Below are positions 10,377 to 19,011 of a DNA stretch of 64,000 nucleotides, piece by piece. The notes below the pieces were generated by a model. It was not told the DNA's origin and made no database searches. It saw only the letters and a program-made list of their open reading frames with translations. This DNA is from Mycolicibacterium moriokaense (GTDB lineage: Bacteria; Actinomycetota; Actinomycetes; Mycobacteriales; Mycobacteriaceae): NCBI RefSeq assembly GCF_003201655.1, contig NZ_QJJU01000002.1:186001-250000 (forward strand), in the 5' to 3' direction. Every line of letters starts with the position of its first letter. The first letter of the stretch is position 1. A program made the translations under genes and the position numbers.

Positions 10377-12836
10377 TTACCGGCGGATTCTCTCGTTCGT
10401 CGGGTCGTAGAGCGGCTTCAGTGAAACCGACACCGGATGCAACTGCCCACCGACGTTGACCTCGTAGTTGCCTGCGTTGATCCAGTCGGCGTTGATGACG
10501 GCGTTGTCCGAAGCTCGCACGTAGGCCAGCCCGACGCAGCAGCCCGAAGTCTCACCCCACGCCGCGGACGTCACCTGTCCGGCGACACCGCCGTCGCGCA
10601 GGATCAGCTCGCCTCCCCACAGCATCGCGTCTGGGTCGTCGACCTTGAACCCGACGAGCTTGCGGCGGGGTCCTTCCGCCTTGGCCTTCTCGAGCGCTTC
10701 GCGGCCGAGAAAGGCGATATCGGTTTTCAGTTTGCAGGCGAACAGAAGCCCCGCTTCGACGGGGTTCTCGCTCGGTGTCAGTTCCCTGCCGAATGCGCGA
10801 TAACCCTTTTCGAGCCGAAGAGATTCGATCGCGTAGTAGCCGCCGCGGCCGACTCCGAACGTGGCGCCCGCTGTCATCAGGTCCTCATAGACGCCGACCG
10901 CGAACTCGGCGGGAACAGAGAGTTCCCAACCCAATTCGCCGACATACGTAATCCGGGTGGCGCGCACCGTCGCATAACCCAATGAGATCTCCTGGCTTGT
11001 GGCGAACGGGAACGCTTCATCGGACAGGTCGGCCGACGTCAGGGCGGACAGCAGATCGCGAGACTTGGGCCCCATCACCCCGAACACCGCGTAGGCCGAC
11101 GTCACGTCGACGAGTGCGGCGCCCGCCCCGTCGGGCAGGTTCCTGCGGATGTGGTCCTTGTCGCGTTCGGTGGTGGCCGCGCTGCTGATGATCAGGAATT
11201 CCTCTGACCCAGTGCGAGTGACGGTCACATCGGACTCGTAAGTGCCCCGCTCGTTGAGCATCCCGGTGTAGACCGATGCGCCAACCTCGACGCCGACATC
11301 GGCGGTGCACAGCCACTGCAGCGCCGCCTCTGCGTCACGGCCGACGAGTAGATATTTCGAGAAGGACGTTTGGTCGAACACAGTCACGTTCGTCCGCGTG
11401 TTGGCCTGCTCCGCAGCTGACCACGGCAACCAGTTGGGCTTGCCCCATGTGTAGTCGATCGTCGGTTCGGCGCCGCAGGGCGCGAAGAAGTTGGCCCGCT
11501 CCCAGCCCATCTTGCTGCCGAAGTTGGCGCCCGCAGCCTCGAGCAGGTGATGTACGGGCGAACGCCGGAACGGCCGGGCCGTTTCCATTTCGCGGTTGGG
11601 CCAAGGTATTTCATAGTGCAGGCCGAGCACCTCGGCGACGCGGTCATGGAGCCATCGGTTGTTGCCGTTGAACGGTGCGAAGCGCCGGATGTCCACCCCG
11701 GTCAGATCGCTGGTCGGTGCGCCGTTGACGATCCACTCCGCAAGCGCACGCCCGGCTCCGCCCGCGGTCGCGATACCGACCGAGTTGAAGCCCGCGCCGA
11801 CGAAGAAGTTCGCGAGTTCGGGGGCCTGCCCGAGAATGAACTGGTTGTCGGGGGTGAAGCTCTCCGGGCCGTTGTAGAACTTCTTAATCCCGGTCTCCTC
11901 GAGCGCCGGAATCCGCAGCAGCGCGTTGTTCATCAGGATCTCGAAGTGGTCCCAATCCTCGTCCAACAGCTGGAATTCGAACGGATACGGGATCGCGTCG
12001 GGCGCCACCCACGGCTTGGCTTCCGGTTCGAAGCCGCCGATCACCAGCCCGCCGACTTCCTCCTTGAAGTACGTGTAGCCATCGGGGTCGCGGAGGATCG
12101 GCAGGTCGGGATGCACACCGTCGATGACTTCACTGACCACGTAGAAGTGCTCGGCCGAATGCAGGGGGACATTGACACCTGCCATGGCCCCCAGCTGTTT
12201 GGCCCACTGCCCTGCACAGTTGACGACGATCTCGGCCTCGACGTCCCCGCCGTCGGTGCGCACTCCGGTCACCCGTCCCCCTTCGGTCAAAACGTCAAGC
12301 ACCCTGACCCTTTCGACGATCCGGGCGCCACGCATCCGCGCACCCTTCGCAAGCGCGAACGTCAAGTCGGTTGGGTTGGCCTTGCCGTCGGCGGGTAGCC
12401 AGATGCCGCCAACCAGGTCGTCTACTCGCATCACCGGGTAATGCTCGAGCGCCTGGTCGGGCGTGAGTAGTTCACAGTCCATGTTGAATGCCGCTGCGTT
12501 CGCCGCAGTGCGGCGCAACTGGACCATGCGGTCCTCCGTGCGCGCGACCGTCACTCCCCCGCACTGTTTGTAGCCTGCCGACAGACCCGTCTCCTCTTCG
12601 AGTTCTGCGTAAAGCTGCGTCGAGTACTGGACGAGCCGCGTTGCGCTCTCCGATGCGCGCAGCTGCCCGACCAATCCGGCGGCGTGCCACGTTGTGCCGC
12701 ATGACAGTTGGCCTTGTTCGAGCAGCACGACGTCGGTGAGGCCGAGCTTGGTCAGGTGGTAGGCGACGCTGGTGCCGATCACGCCGCCTCCGACGATGAC
12801 GACGCGCGCGCGGTCGGGCAGCGTTGTGGTGGCCAT
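10377..12836 (-). CDS. Dimethylglycine oxidase/sarcosine dehydrogenase-like flavoprotein with folate-binding C-terminal half
   Basis: The product has 819 residues from ATG 12836 (MATTTLPDRARV; AAGGGA 11 bases upstream). Residues 10-390 are a DAO-type FAD domain (VVIVGGGVIGTSVAYHL). His51 in CGTTWHAAGL is in the place where sarcosine and dimethylglycine dehydrogenases attach FAD covalently. The second half (about 430-819) is a GcvT-like tetrahydrofolate domain (GVMGPKSRDLLSALT, YVGELGWELSVP, FLGREALEKAK). Such enzymes demethylate N-methylglycines and capture the one-carbon unit on folate. The exact substrate is not decidable from sequence. The kinase-like gene lies 19 bases upstream and is probably co-transcribed. 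Confidence 0.82.
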   Translation of the reverse strand: MATTTLPDRARVVIVGGGVIGTSVAYHLTKLGLTDVVLLEQGQLSCGTTWHAAGLVGQLRASESATRLVQYSTQLYAELEEETGLSAGYKQCGGVTVARTEDRMVQLRRTAANAAAFNMDCELLTPDQALEHYPVMRVDDLVGGIWLPADGKANPTDLTFALAKGARMRGARIVERVRVLDVLTEGGRVTGVRTDGGDVEAEIVVNCAGQWAKQLGAMAGVNVPLHSAEHFYVVSEVIDGVHPDLPILRDPDGYTYFKEEVGGLVIGGFEPEAKPWVAPDAIPYPFEFQLLDEDWDHFEILMNNALLRIPALEETGIKKFYNGPESFTPDNQFILGQAPELANFFVGAGFNSVGIATAGGAGRALAEWIVNGAPTSDLTGVDIRRFAPFNGNNRWLHDRVAEVLGLHYEIPWPNREMETARPFRRSPVHHLLEAAGANFGSKMGWERANFFAPCGAEPTIDYTWGKPNWLPWSAAEQANTRTNVTVFDQTSFSKYLLVGRDAEAALQWLCTADVGVEVGASVYTGMLNERGTYESDVTVTRTGSEEFLIISSAATTERDKDHIRRNLPDGAGAALVDVTSAYAVFGVMGPKSRDLLSALTSADLSDEAFPFATSQEISLGYATVRATRITYVGELGWELSVPAEFAVGVYEDLMTAGATFGVGRGGYYAIESLRLEKGYRAFGRELTPSENPVEAGLLFACKLKTDIAFLGREALEKAKAEGPRRKLVGFKVDDPDAMLWGGELILRDGGVAGQVTSAAWGETSGCCVGLAYVRASDNAVINADWINAGNYEVNVGGQLHPVSVSLKPLYDPTNERIRR

Positions 12837-12855
12837 AGGTGTCGAATCCCTTGCG

Positions 12856-13779
12856 TCAGTCGGTGGCGGATACGTCGTCGAGCAGGCGGGTGAAGTGCGG
12901 TCCGTTGAATTCAGCGACGGCGGCCTCGTAGCGTTCCATCGCCCAGGCCCAGAAGTCGACATCCAATGCGCTCGAGGCGCTTTGAATGCAGCCCCACAGC
13001 GTCCACCCGTACTTGGCGACGATGCCTTGCAGGTGGGCCCTAGCGATCTTGTGGCGTAGCCGGCGGCCGTAGTACGCGGTGACGAGCTCGTCGAGCTGGT
13101 CGGTCGACAGGCCGCACTCACTCCAGATGTTTCCCAGTTCGAAGCAGGGGTCGTTGTTGCCCGAGTACTCGTAGTCGATGATCCACACCCGGTCGCCGTC
13201 TTCGATGAAATTTCCGGCCAGCAGGTCGTTGTTGCACGGGACTGTGGTCTGGTCTGTGGCTGTCAGCACCTTTTCGATCCTGGCGAATGTGTCGGCGTGG
13301 TCGAGGTAGTCGAGCGGAATCTTGAAACCGTTATCCCTGACTGTTTTCAGGTATCGGGGTTGTCGTTCGAACATGTCGAACCGGCCGCGGAAGCGCGGGC
13401 CGCGATGCAATTCCCGGCATCCTGCGGCGACCTTCGCAACCACTCCCTGCCGCTGAAAGTCGTCGTTGCACAGCGTTTTTCCGTTGAGGTAGCCCAAAAG
13501 CAGGATGCCGAGGTCGGGTCGGTAGTCGATCACCGGCGCGCCGACACCGGCCTGTTCGGCCATCGTGGTGTTGTAATACTCCTCGCCGCGGTCGATACCG
13601 AGGAAGTTGCTGCTGGTGTCGGTGCACCGCGCGACGTAGACGGCATCCGGGGTGCTCACCTTGACGTTGCGATTGGTCAGTCCGCCGGACAGTTCCTGCA
13701 GCTGCCGTGGCCGGCCCGCTAGTGCTGGGAACTCGTCGAACAGCTCGTTCAGCTGGGTGTCGGTGAGCTGTAACGGCAT
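12856..13779 (-). CDS. Choline/ethanolamine kinase-like phosphotransferase
   Basis: The 307-residue protein belongs to the APH/choline-kinase fold. The catalytic loop CNNDLLAGNFI (about residues 185-195) has the Brenner-type Asp and Asn, and WIIDYEYSGNNDPCFELGN (about 200-218) holds the metal-binding Asp and the choline-kinase signature. The N-terminal LSGGLTNRNVKV nucleotide loop is also typical. The likely activity is ATP-dependent phosphorylation of an amino alcohol. Location immediately upstream of an N-methylglycine oxidase-like gene suggests choline or ethanolamine metabolism, but substrate is inferred only. The ATG at 13779 is divergent from the HAD gene, with a GntR-type operator between them. 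Confidence 0.75.
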   Translation of the reverse strand: MPLQLTDTQLNELFDEFPALAGRPRQLQELSGGLTNRNVKVSTPDAVYVARCTDTSSNFLGIDRGEEYYNTTMAEQAGVGAPVIDYRPDLGILLLGYLNGKTLCNDDFQRQGVVAKVAAGCRELHRGPRFRGRFDMFERQPRYLKTVRDNGFKIPLDYLDHADTFARIEKVLTATDQTTVPCNNDLLAGNFIEDGDRVWIIDYEYSGNNDPCFELGNIWSECGLSTDQLDELVTAYYGRRLRHKIARAHLQGIVAKYGWTLWGCIQSASSALDVDFWAWAMERYEAAVAEFNGPHFTRLLDDVSATD

Positions 13780-13832
13780 GCGGTATTCCTCGGCGGGCCT
13801 GCGTGGTTCCGTTCACTGTAAACCGACTGCAT

Positions 13833-13854
13833 CCAAAGGTCTAGACTATTGCGC
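13833..13854. promoter_or_regulatory. HutC/GntR-type operator overlapping a leaderless -10 element
   Basis: GTCTAGAC (13839-13846) is a perfect match to the GT-N-TA-N-AC palindrome described for HutC-subfamily GntR regulators. It overlaps TAGACT (13842-13847), a TANNNT -10 hexamer lying 7 bases before the HAD start codon, as in leaderless mycobacterial messages. A HutC-type GntR gene (14543-15331) is adjacent, so it is the obvious candidate binder. It would control both the HAD gene and the divergent kinase/oxidase pair. Confidence 0.55.
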
Positions 13855-14592
13855 ATGTCGTCAGCGACGGACGTCATCCACGCATGGATGCTCAGTGACC
13901 AGCCCGCCGTCATCTTCGACTTCAACGGCACGCTCTCCGACGACGAACCCATCCTGTTCGACATCTTCAGCGAGCTGTTCCGCGTCCACCTCGATTGGGC
14001 GATGACCGCCGAGGACTACCGCGACGGACTCCTTGGCCGCAGCGACCGCGAGATCATCGAACGCGCGGTGGCGCGGCACGGTCGCGGAACCGAACAGGAA
14101 GTCACCGAGCTGCTGCGCCTGCGCCAGGGCGTCTACAAGCAACGCATCGCGGACAGAAACCCGATCGCTGAGGCCAGCGTACGACTGGTGAAACTGTTGG
14201 CCGACAACGAGATTCCCCTCGGCATTGTGACCGGCGCCCAGCGCGACGACGTGCTGGCAGTGCTGGCGGGCAGTCCCGCAGGTGAGTCGTTCGACGTGCT
14301 GATCGCCGAAGAGGACGTCAGCGAAGGCAAGCCGCACCCGGAGGGGTTCCTCACCGCGGCCCGGCTGCTGCATCGCCTGCCCGGCGATGTCCTCGTCTTC
14401 GAAGACTCCGTTCCGGGTGTACAGGCCGCCCTGGCCGCAGGTATGCATTGTTTGGCCGTCGCCGCCGAGCCGAGCCCGGAACTGCAAACGACCGCCAAGG
14501 CCATCGTGGCCGCGCTGTCGGCTGAACTCGTCGAGGATGCAGTCACCGGGTGGCGTCGCGGGCGGGCGTCCCACCGTCGGCCCGCGACTTGA
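13855..14592 (+). CDS. HAD-superfamily phosphatase (beta-phosphoglucomutase-like)
   Basis: The product has 245 residues from ATG 13855 (MSSATDVIHAW). HAD motifs are visible in order: motif I FDFNGTLSDDE (Asp nucleophile about residue 21; the usual second Asp is Asn, so DFNGT rather than DFDGT), motif II GIVTGAQ, motif III SEGKPHPEGF with Lys, and motif IV VFEDSVPGVQAA. The Asn at nucleophile+2 would remove the general acid used by most HAD phosphatases, as in some phosphonatase-like or inactive members. Its 3' end overlaps the convergent GntR gene by 50 bases. The substrate is unknown; the context of an amino-alcohol kinase suggests a phosphorylated amine or sugar. Confidence 0.78.
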   Translation: MSSATDVIHAWMLSDQPAVIFDFNGTLSDDEPILFDIFSELFRVHLDWAMTAEDYRDGLLGRSDREIIERAVARHGRGTEQEVTELLRLRQGVYKQRIADRNPIAEASVRLVKLLADNEIPLGIVTGAQRDDVLAVLAGSPAGESFDVLIAEEDVSEGKPHPEGFLTAARLLHRLPGDVLVFEDSVPGVQAALAAGMHCLAVAAEPSPELQTTAKAIVAALSAELVEDAVTGWRRGRASHRRPAT

Positions 14593-15331
14593 TGCGGATC
14601 CGCGCGCGATCGGAGCGGTGATAGTCGCGTGAGAACTCGACCGCAATGCCGCTCTCGCTGAACGATGTCCGCGTAATCAACAGCAACGGGCTGCCCGCCT
14701 CGATACCGAGCAGTCCGGCTTGTTCCGGCGTGGCGCGCTTCGCCTCGATCTCCTCGTCGGCCGAGAACGGGGGTGCTTCGTAGGAGCGCATCACCATGTA
14801 CAGCGAGCCGGTCAGGTTCGCCGCGAGCAAGCCGGGAAAGATCGCCGCCGGCAGATACGCCTCTTCGAGAACGATCGGCTCGCCGTTGGCCGATCGGGCA
14901 CGCAGAATCTCGTGGACCTGATCTCCGCGCGCGAGCCTGAGGCGCTGGCGTACCTCGGAAGTGGGGTGACCGGTGGTGGCACGCAGAACCTCAGCGCCCG
15001 CTTCGACGTGGATGCGGCGCATCTGCTCGGTGAAGCCGGGCAAGCTGGCGTGGTCGAACTCGAATCGCGGCGCCGCAACGAAGTTGCCGCCGAAACGTCC
15101 GCGCCTGCGGTCGATCAGACCCTTCGCCTCGATCGAGGCCAGCGCCTGCCGCAACGTCATCCGGCTGACCCCTAAGGCGTTGGATATCTCCACCTCGGAC
15201 GGCAACTTGTCGCCGGGCGCCAACGTGTGGGACACGATCAACTGCTCGAGCCAACTACCAATGCGTGTGTGGGCCGGCAAATCTCCTACGCCGGACAGGT
15301 CAGGACGATCCACAAGCAACGGATCATCCAT
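14543..15331 (-). CDS. GntR-family regulator, HutC/UTRA type
   Basis: The product is 262 residues from ATG 15331 (MDDPLLVDRPD); GTG codons slightly upstream are alternatives. A winged-helix GntR domain (KLPSEVEISNALGVSRMTLR, about residues 42-61, then IEAKGLIDRRRGRFGGNFV) is followed by a UTRA ligand domain (about 95-250; VLEEAYLPAAIFPGLL, GSPLLLITRTSF, FSRDYHRSDRARI). HutC-type regulators normally release DNA on binding a small metabolite. The adjacent intergenic region at 13839 has the matching GT-N-TA-N-AC palindrome, so local control of the HAD gene and the oxidase/kinase pair is inferred. Confidence 0.85.
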   Translation of the reverse strand: MDDPLLVDRPDLSGVGDLPAHTRIGSWLEQLIVSHTLAPGDKLPSEVEISNALGVSRMTLRQALASIEAKGLIDRRRGRFGGNFVAAPRFEFDHASLPGFTEQMRRIHVEAGAEVLRATTGHPTSEVRQRLRLARGDQVHEILRARSANGEPIVLEEAYLPAAIFPGLLAANLTGSLYMVMRSYEAPPFSADEEIEAKRATPEQAGLLGIEAGSPLLLITRTSFSESGIAVEFSRDYHRSDRARIRIKSRADGGTPARDATR

Positions 15332-15377
15332 CGTCAACACGCGCACATCACGGAGTTTAGGTCGCGGGACGCCAGCT

Positions 15378-15707
15378 TCAGCCGTGTCTGGCGCCAATCC
15401 AATGCAGCAGATCGTGCACGATCTCGTCCTCGAGGCGGTAGCTGACGGAACGGCCAACGCGAGTCGAACTCACCCATCCCTGCTGCCGCAGCACCCGCAA
15501 CGCCTGGGAGACGGCGTTCTCCGATCGGCCAAGCGCCGCCGCGAGGTCGCCGACGAAGATCCCTGGTGACCGGTGCAGACACAGCAGGATCTCAAGCCGG
15601 TGCGGGTCGGAGAGCAGGTCGAAGCGCTGGGTCCAGCCGGTGGTGTCGACATCGTTCAACGCCGACGTCACACCCTTGGCGTGTGTCTGGTGACCGGACC
15701 GGACCAT
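15378..15707 (-). CDS. ArsR-family winged-helix regulator
   Basis: The 109-residue protein has the ArsR helix-turn-helix (FVGDLAAALGRSENAVSQALRVL cut into VGDLAAALGRS and ENAVSQALRVLRQQGWV, about residues 51-80) after FDLLSDPHRLEILLCL. The CxC alpha-3 metal site of arsenic/cadmium sensors is absent. The C-terminal helix (LEDEIVHDLLHWIGARHG) is rich in Asp/His but does not keep the DxHx10HxxH spacing of the CzrA/NmtR site, so metal binding is possible but unproven. It is divergent from the NTF2-like gene at 15838. A candidate regulator for the nicT palindrome 5 kb away. Confidence 0.83.
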   Translation of the reverse strand: MVRSGHQTHAKGVTSALNDVDTTGWTQRFDLLSDPHRLEILLCLHRSPGIFVGDLAAALGRSENAVSQALRVLRQQGWVSSTRVGRSVSYRLEDEIVHDLLHWIGARHG

Positions 15708-15837
15708 GCGTCAAACTTAAACCCGTTGGTTGACGAAGTGCTGCAACTCATCAGGCGACATCAGCCAGTGCCTTTGGTAGTCGCGTGGGCTGTGCCCGAA
15801 TGGATCGCAGCGTATGCGGCCTGCGAGAGTGATCATC

Positions 15838-16203
15838 ATGTCGAACATCATCGAAACGCTGTTGCTGCGTAATCTGCAGGAAGTCTTTGGTGAAGGCGAC
15901 CCCGAACGCCGACGTTCCGCTATCCGCGAGCTATACACCGAAGACTGCGTGGTCAACCTGGCTATCGGCCAGTACCACGGGCACGACGCACTCGACACAA
16001 TCTGCGGTGAGTTGCGCGCCAGCCATCCCAGCTATGTTTACACCCCACACAACGCGCCGATGGTGGTACAGGACGGCGGACGTGTTGACTGGGGTTCTGG
16101 ACCCGCAGGCGAACCGCCGCGATACACGGGTATCGACATCATCACTACCCGTGACGGCAAGATTTCAGCCCTTTACGTCTTCCTCAACTCCCCGCCGATC
16201 TGA
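15838..16203 (+). CDS. SnoaL/NTF2-fold protein of unknown substrate
   Basis: The product has 121 residues from ATG 15838 (MSNIIETLLLRNLQEV), preceded by GAGAG. The pattern (N-terminal helix, FGEGDPERRRSAIRELYTEDCVV, YHGHDALDTICGELR, RYTGIDIITTRDGKISALYV) is that of SnoaL-like NTF2-fold enzymes such as polyketide cyclases and ketosteroid isomerases. No catalytic residue can be named with confidence. It is divergent from the ArsR regulator (130 bases between starts) and convergent with the APC permease, so ArsR control is possible. Confidence 0.65.
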   Translation: MSNIIETLLLRNLQEVFGEGDPERRRSAIRELYTEDCVVNLAIGQYHGHDALDTICGELRASHPSYVYTPHNAPMVVQDGGRVDWGSGPAGEPPRYTGIDIITTRDGKISALYVFLNSPPI

Positions 16204-16251
16204 AGCCGAATCGCAGCGCGCAAGTCAGCCGTTGTTGTCGGACAACTCGCG

Positions 16252-17685
16252 CTACGCCCCGTCGACGAAGGCCTCCTTGACCTCTTTGGGTCCGAACGGC
16301 CAGGTGTGCTCGGCCTTGGCGTAGATGAGAAAGGCAATGGTGCCGACGAGGATCCAGCACGCGGACAGGCCGATCGAGAGCCAGCTCGCAGAAATGTAGA
16401 TATAGACCCACCCGACAAGCGCGACGATTGTCGGCAACGGGTACAACCACTGACGGTACGGGCGGACAAGATTCGGCTGGCGCCGGCGCAGCACGACGAT
16501 CGCCGCGACCTGAGCCAACGATTGAATGATGACCAGGGTCGCGACCGCCGCGTTGATGATGGTGGTCAACGTGAACAGCGAGCCGATCATCGTGATCACG
16601 CCCATGGTGAGCACACCGGCGGTGGGTAGCTTCAGCTTCGGATGCAGTTCGCCGAACACCGGTAGGAACACTTTGTCGCGGGCGGCCTCGAACGGGACGC
16701 GCGATCCCCCGAGCAGACCGGCGAATACCGAACCGATGGCCGCGACGACGATCAGCACCGTGATCACCTGGGCGGTGCCCGAACCCCACGCCTGCTCGAG
16801 CACGGTGGAGGCGACGGAGGTCGCGGTCTTCAGCTCGTCGAGCGGGACGGCGCCCAGTACACCTATCTGCAGCAGGAAGTAAAGGCCCATGATGCCGAGA
16901 ATCGAGAAGACGATCGAGCGCGGAATGGTCCGGCCCGGGTCGCGCACCTCGGCGCCGAGGTAGGCGGTGGTGTTGTAGCCGAGGTAGTCGTAGATCGCGA
17001 TGATCAAGCCCGCGCCGAGACCGGCCCAGAACGTGCCGTGCCCACCGAAGCTGAATGCACCGGGAGTGAAGGCGAACGCTTGTGCACTGCTGAAGTGGGT
17101 GAATGCCGCGACGATGGTGCTGAGCACCGCGATCAGCATGACGACGAACAGCACCGTCGTGAGCTTGCCGATCTGGCCGATCTTGCGGAACAGCGCCACC
17201 ATGATCAGCAGTGTGATCCCGACACCGATGATCTTGCCGAGTGCGGTGTTGCCCGATGCATCCGTCACGCCGGGAATCAGGTAGCCGAGATACTGGACCA
17301 GTCCGATGACTCCGGTCGACATGATCAACGGAATGAAAAGCACTGCGCTCCACACGAACAGGAACGGCATCAGCCGCCCGGTGCGGTATTGAAAGGCCTC
17401 GCGTAGATAGATGTACGTGCCGCCAGCGCCGGGCATCGCGGCGCCGAGTTCGGCCCAGATGAGGCCGTCGGCGAGCGCGACGATCGCCCCGATGACCCAA
17501 CCGAACATCGCCTCCGGACCGCCGATCGTGGCGACCATGGCAGGAATCGTGACGAATGGGCCGATGCCACACATCTGCGTCATGTTGATCGCGGTGGCCT
17601 GCACAGGGCCGATCCTGCGTTCGAGTGCCACTGGCCGAGGCACCGCGGCCCCAGACTCCTCCGAGCTGACGGTTGGGGAATTCAC
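16252..17685 (-). CDS. APC-superfamily amino acid/amine permease
   Basis: The 477-residue protein has about 12 hydrophobic segments. The first helix holds the APC substrate motif (TAINMTQMCGIGPFVTIPAM, about residues 31-50), and IYDYLGYNTTAYLGAEVRDP matches the conserved helix 6/loop of the APC family. It should import an amino acid or amine across the plasma membrane. The GTG start at 17685 has a strong GAAGGAGGG site upstream. It is divergent from the ROK-nagB pair, with a 19-bp palindrome 27 bases before its start, so it may carry the inducing amino sugar derivative or simply share the regulator. Substrate unknown. Confidence 0.8.
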   Translation of the reverse strand: MNSPTVSSEESGAAVPRPVALERRIGPVQATAINMTQMCGIGPFVTIPAMVATIGGPEAMFGWVIGAIVALADGLIWAELGAAMPGAGGTYIYLREAFQYRTGRLMPFLFVWSAVLFIPLIMSTGVIGLVQYLGYLIPGVTDASGNTALGKIIGVGITLLIMVALFRKIGQIGKLTTVLFVVMLIAVLSTIVAAFTHFSSAQAFAFTPGAFSFGGHGTFWAGLGAGLIIAIYDYLGYNTTAYLGAEVRDPGRTIPRSIVFSILGIMGLYFLLQIGVLGAVPLDELKTATSVASTVLEQAWGSGTAQVITVLIVVAAIGSVFAGLLGGSRVPFEAARDKVFLPVFGELHPKLKLPTAGVLTMGVITMIGSLFTLTTIINAAVATLVIIQSLAQVAAIVVLRRRQPNLVRPYRQWLYPLPTIVALVGWVYIYISASWLSIGLSACWILVGTIAFLIYAKAEHTWPFGPKEVKEAFVDGA

Positions 17686-17711
17686 GAGGCCCTCCTTCGT
17701 CGATAGACTTT

Positions 17712-17730
17712 GTTAGGAAAGTTTCTTAAC
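17712..17730. promoter_or_regulatory. ROK-type operator between permease and ROK-nagB
   Basis: GTTAGGAAAGTTTCTTAAC has perfectly paired arms except the inner G/T pair around a central G: GTTA-G-GAAA-G-TTTC-T-TAAC. AT-rich palindromes of the form TTA-N-GAAA-N-TTTC-N-TAA are typical of NagC/XylR-family (ROK) binding sites. It lies 27 bases upstream of the permease start and 64 bases upstream of the ROK gene, suited to control both. Confidence 0.6.
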
Positions 17731-17793
17731 ATAAAATCGCGCCGTCTGGAAGAGTTCGATTTGTAAACTCCCCGCGACTGGAACGGAGACACG

Positions 17794-19005
17794 GTGGAGG
17801 GTCAAGCTGCGCCGCAGGCAGGAACCCCGGCGAGCATGCGCGCTCTGAACCAACGGCTGGTGTTGGACCGGCTCAGAGGGCACGGTGAGGCCACCAGGCC
17901 GCAGATCGCCGGTGACACCGGCCTGTCGAAACCGACAGTCGGGCAGGCGCTGCTGGATCTGGAGCAGCAGGGCCTTGTGCGTGCGATCGGGCGCAGCGCG
18001 GCAGGCCCTGGTCGCGCAGCGGTCATCTACCGGACGGCCCCTGACGCAGGCCACATCGTCGGTGTCGACATCGGACGGCGGGTGATTCGCGTCGCCGTCG
18101 CGGATCTTGACGGCGCCGTCGTCGCTCGCGTCGACCGGCCGAACCGGAGCCGGTCGGGGACGATGTTGCAGCGCAACGCATGTGACGCCGTCGAGAGCAC
18201 CATCGCGAAAGCCGGGCTGAGCCCCCACGACATCGTGGTGACCGTCGTCGGCACACCGGGCATCCCCGACGCGGCCACGGGCACCGTGCATCGCGCACCC
18301 AATCTTCCCGGGTGGGAGCGTCGCGGGTTGCTGCACGAGCTGGTCGCGGCCCTTGGCACGGGGGGCTCAGAGGTCATGGTCGAAAACGATGCGAATCTCA
18401 GCGTCGTCGGCGAGCACGCGCGCGGCGCTGCGCAGGGTGCCGATGTGGTCGCGTGTCTGACCGTCGGGACCGGCATCGGAATGGGCGTGTTGCTCAACGG
18501 AAAGCTACTGCGCGGTGCGCATGGTGCCGCGGGCGAAATCGCGGACTTGCCATTCGAGCGGGTCCCCGCGGGCGTGACGCTGCATCGTCCCGGACCAGTA
18601 GAGGTTGCCGCAGCGGCTCAGGCGGTGGTTTCTGCGGCCAACGAACTCGGGCTGAGCCGCGTGCGCTCGGCGAAGGAGGTCTTCGACTTGGCTCGCCAAG
18701 GCGACAAGCTGGCTCTGCGAGTCGTCACGGAGGAAGCTTCCAAACTCGCACACGTGGTTTCGGTGGTCACCGCTGTGCTCGACCCCCGCCTGATCGTGCT
18801 GGCAGGAGGCGTCGGCCGCAACGCCGACCTGCTGGCCGAGCCGATCCGACGCGAGTTGGCCGAAACCATTCCGGTGGTTCCAGACATCGTGGGCGGCGAA
18901 CTCGGCGAGGACGCCGTCCTCGTCGGCGCGATCGCGACGGCGATGGAAACCGCATGGGATTTGGTCTTCGAGCGGCGTGTGCGCAGAACTGCAAGCGAGG
19001 CATAA
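17794..19005 (+). CDS. ROK-family transcriptional regulator (NagC/XylR type)
   Basis: The 403-residue protein has an N-terminal winged helix (LRGHGEATRPQIAGDTGLS, KPTVGQALLDLEQQGLV, about residues 28-65) and a ROK/ASKHA domain: VGVDIGRRVIRVAVADL (phosphate 1 loop, about residue 90), TVVGTPGIPD, VENDANLSVVGEHARGAA, and TVGTGIGMGVLLNGKLLRG. The usual ROK zinc-binding cysteine cluster (CxCGxxGC) is missing, which occurs in some actinobacterial ROK regulators. Proteins of this type repress sugar uptake genes and respond to sugar phosphates. It starts at GTG 17794 and ends 6 bases before nagB, so the pair is an operon with the regulator of amino-sugar use in front of its enzyme. Confidence 0.86.
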   Translation: MEGQAAPQAGTPASMRALNQRLVLDRLRGHGEATRPQIAGDTGLSKPTVGQALLDLEQQGLVRAIGRSAAGPGRAAVIYRTAPDAGHIVGVDIGRRVIRVAVADLDGAVVARVDRPNRSRSGTMLQRNACDAVESTIAKAGLSPHDIVVTVVGTPGIPDAATGTVHRAPNLPGWERRGLLHELVAALGTGGSEVMVENDANLSVVGEHARGAAQGADVVACLTVGTGIGMGVLLNGKLLRGAHGAAGEIADLPFERVPAGVTLHRPGPVEVAAAAQAVVSAANELGLSRVRSAKEVFDLARQGDKLALRVVTEEASKLAHVVSVVTAVLDPRLIVLAGGVGRNADLLAEPIRRELAETIPVVPDIVGGELGEDAVLVGAIATAMETAWDLVFERRVRRTASEA

Positions 19006-19011
19006 CGAACG

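Noticed and set aside
10309..10380. Cobalamin riboswitch upstream of nicT or cobQ
   Set aside because: No B12-box-like sequence or long structured leader is present; the nicT leader is about 65 bases and has palindromes typical of DNA operators.
15708..15736. CGTCAA/TTGACG inverted arms upstream of ArsR
   Set aside because: Arms of six bases with a 17-base spacer and no match to ArsR-type ATGAACA sites; too weak to call as an operator.
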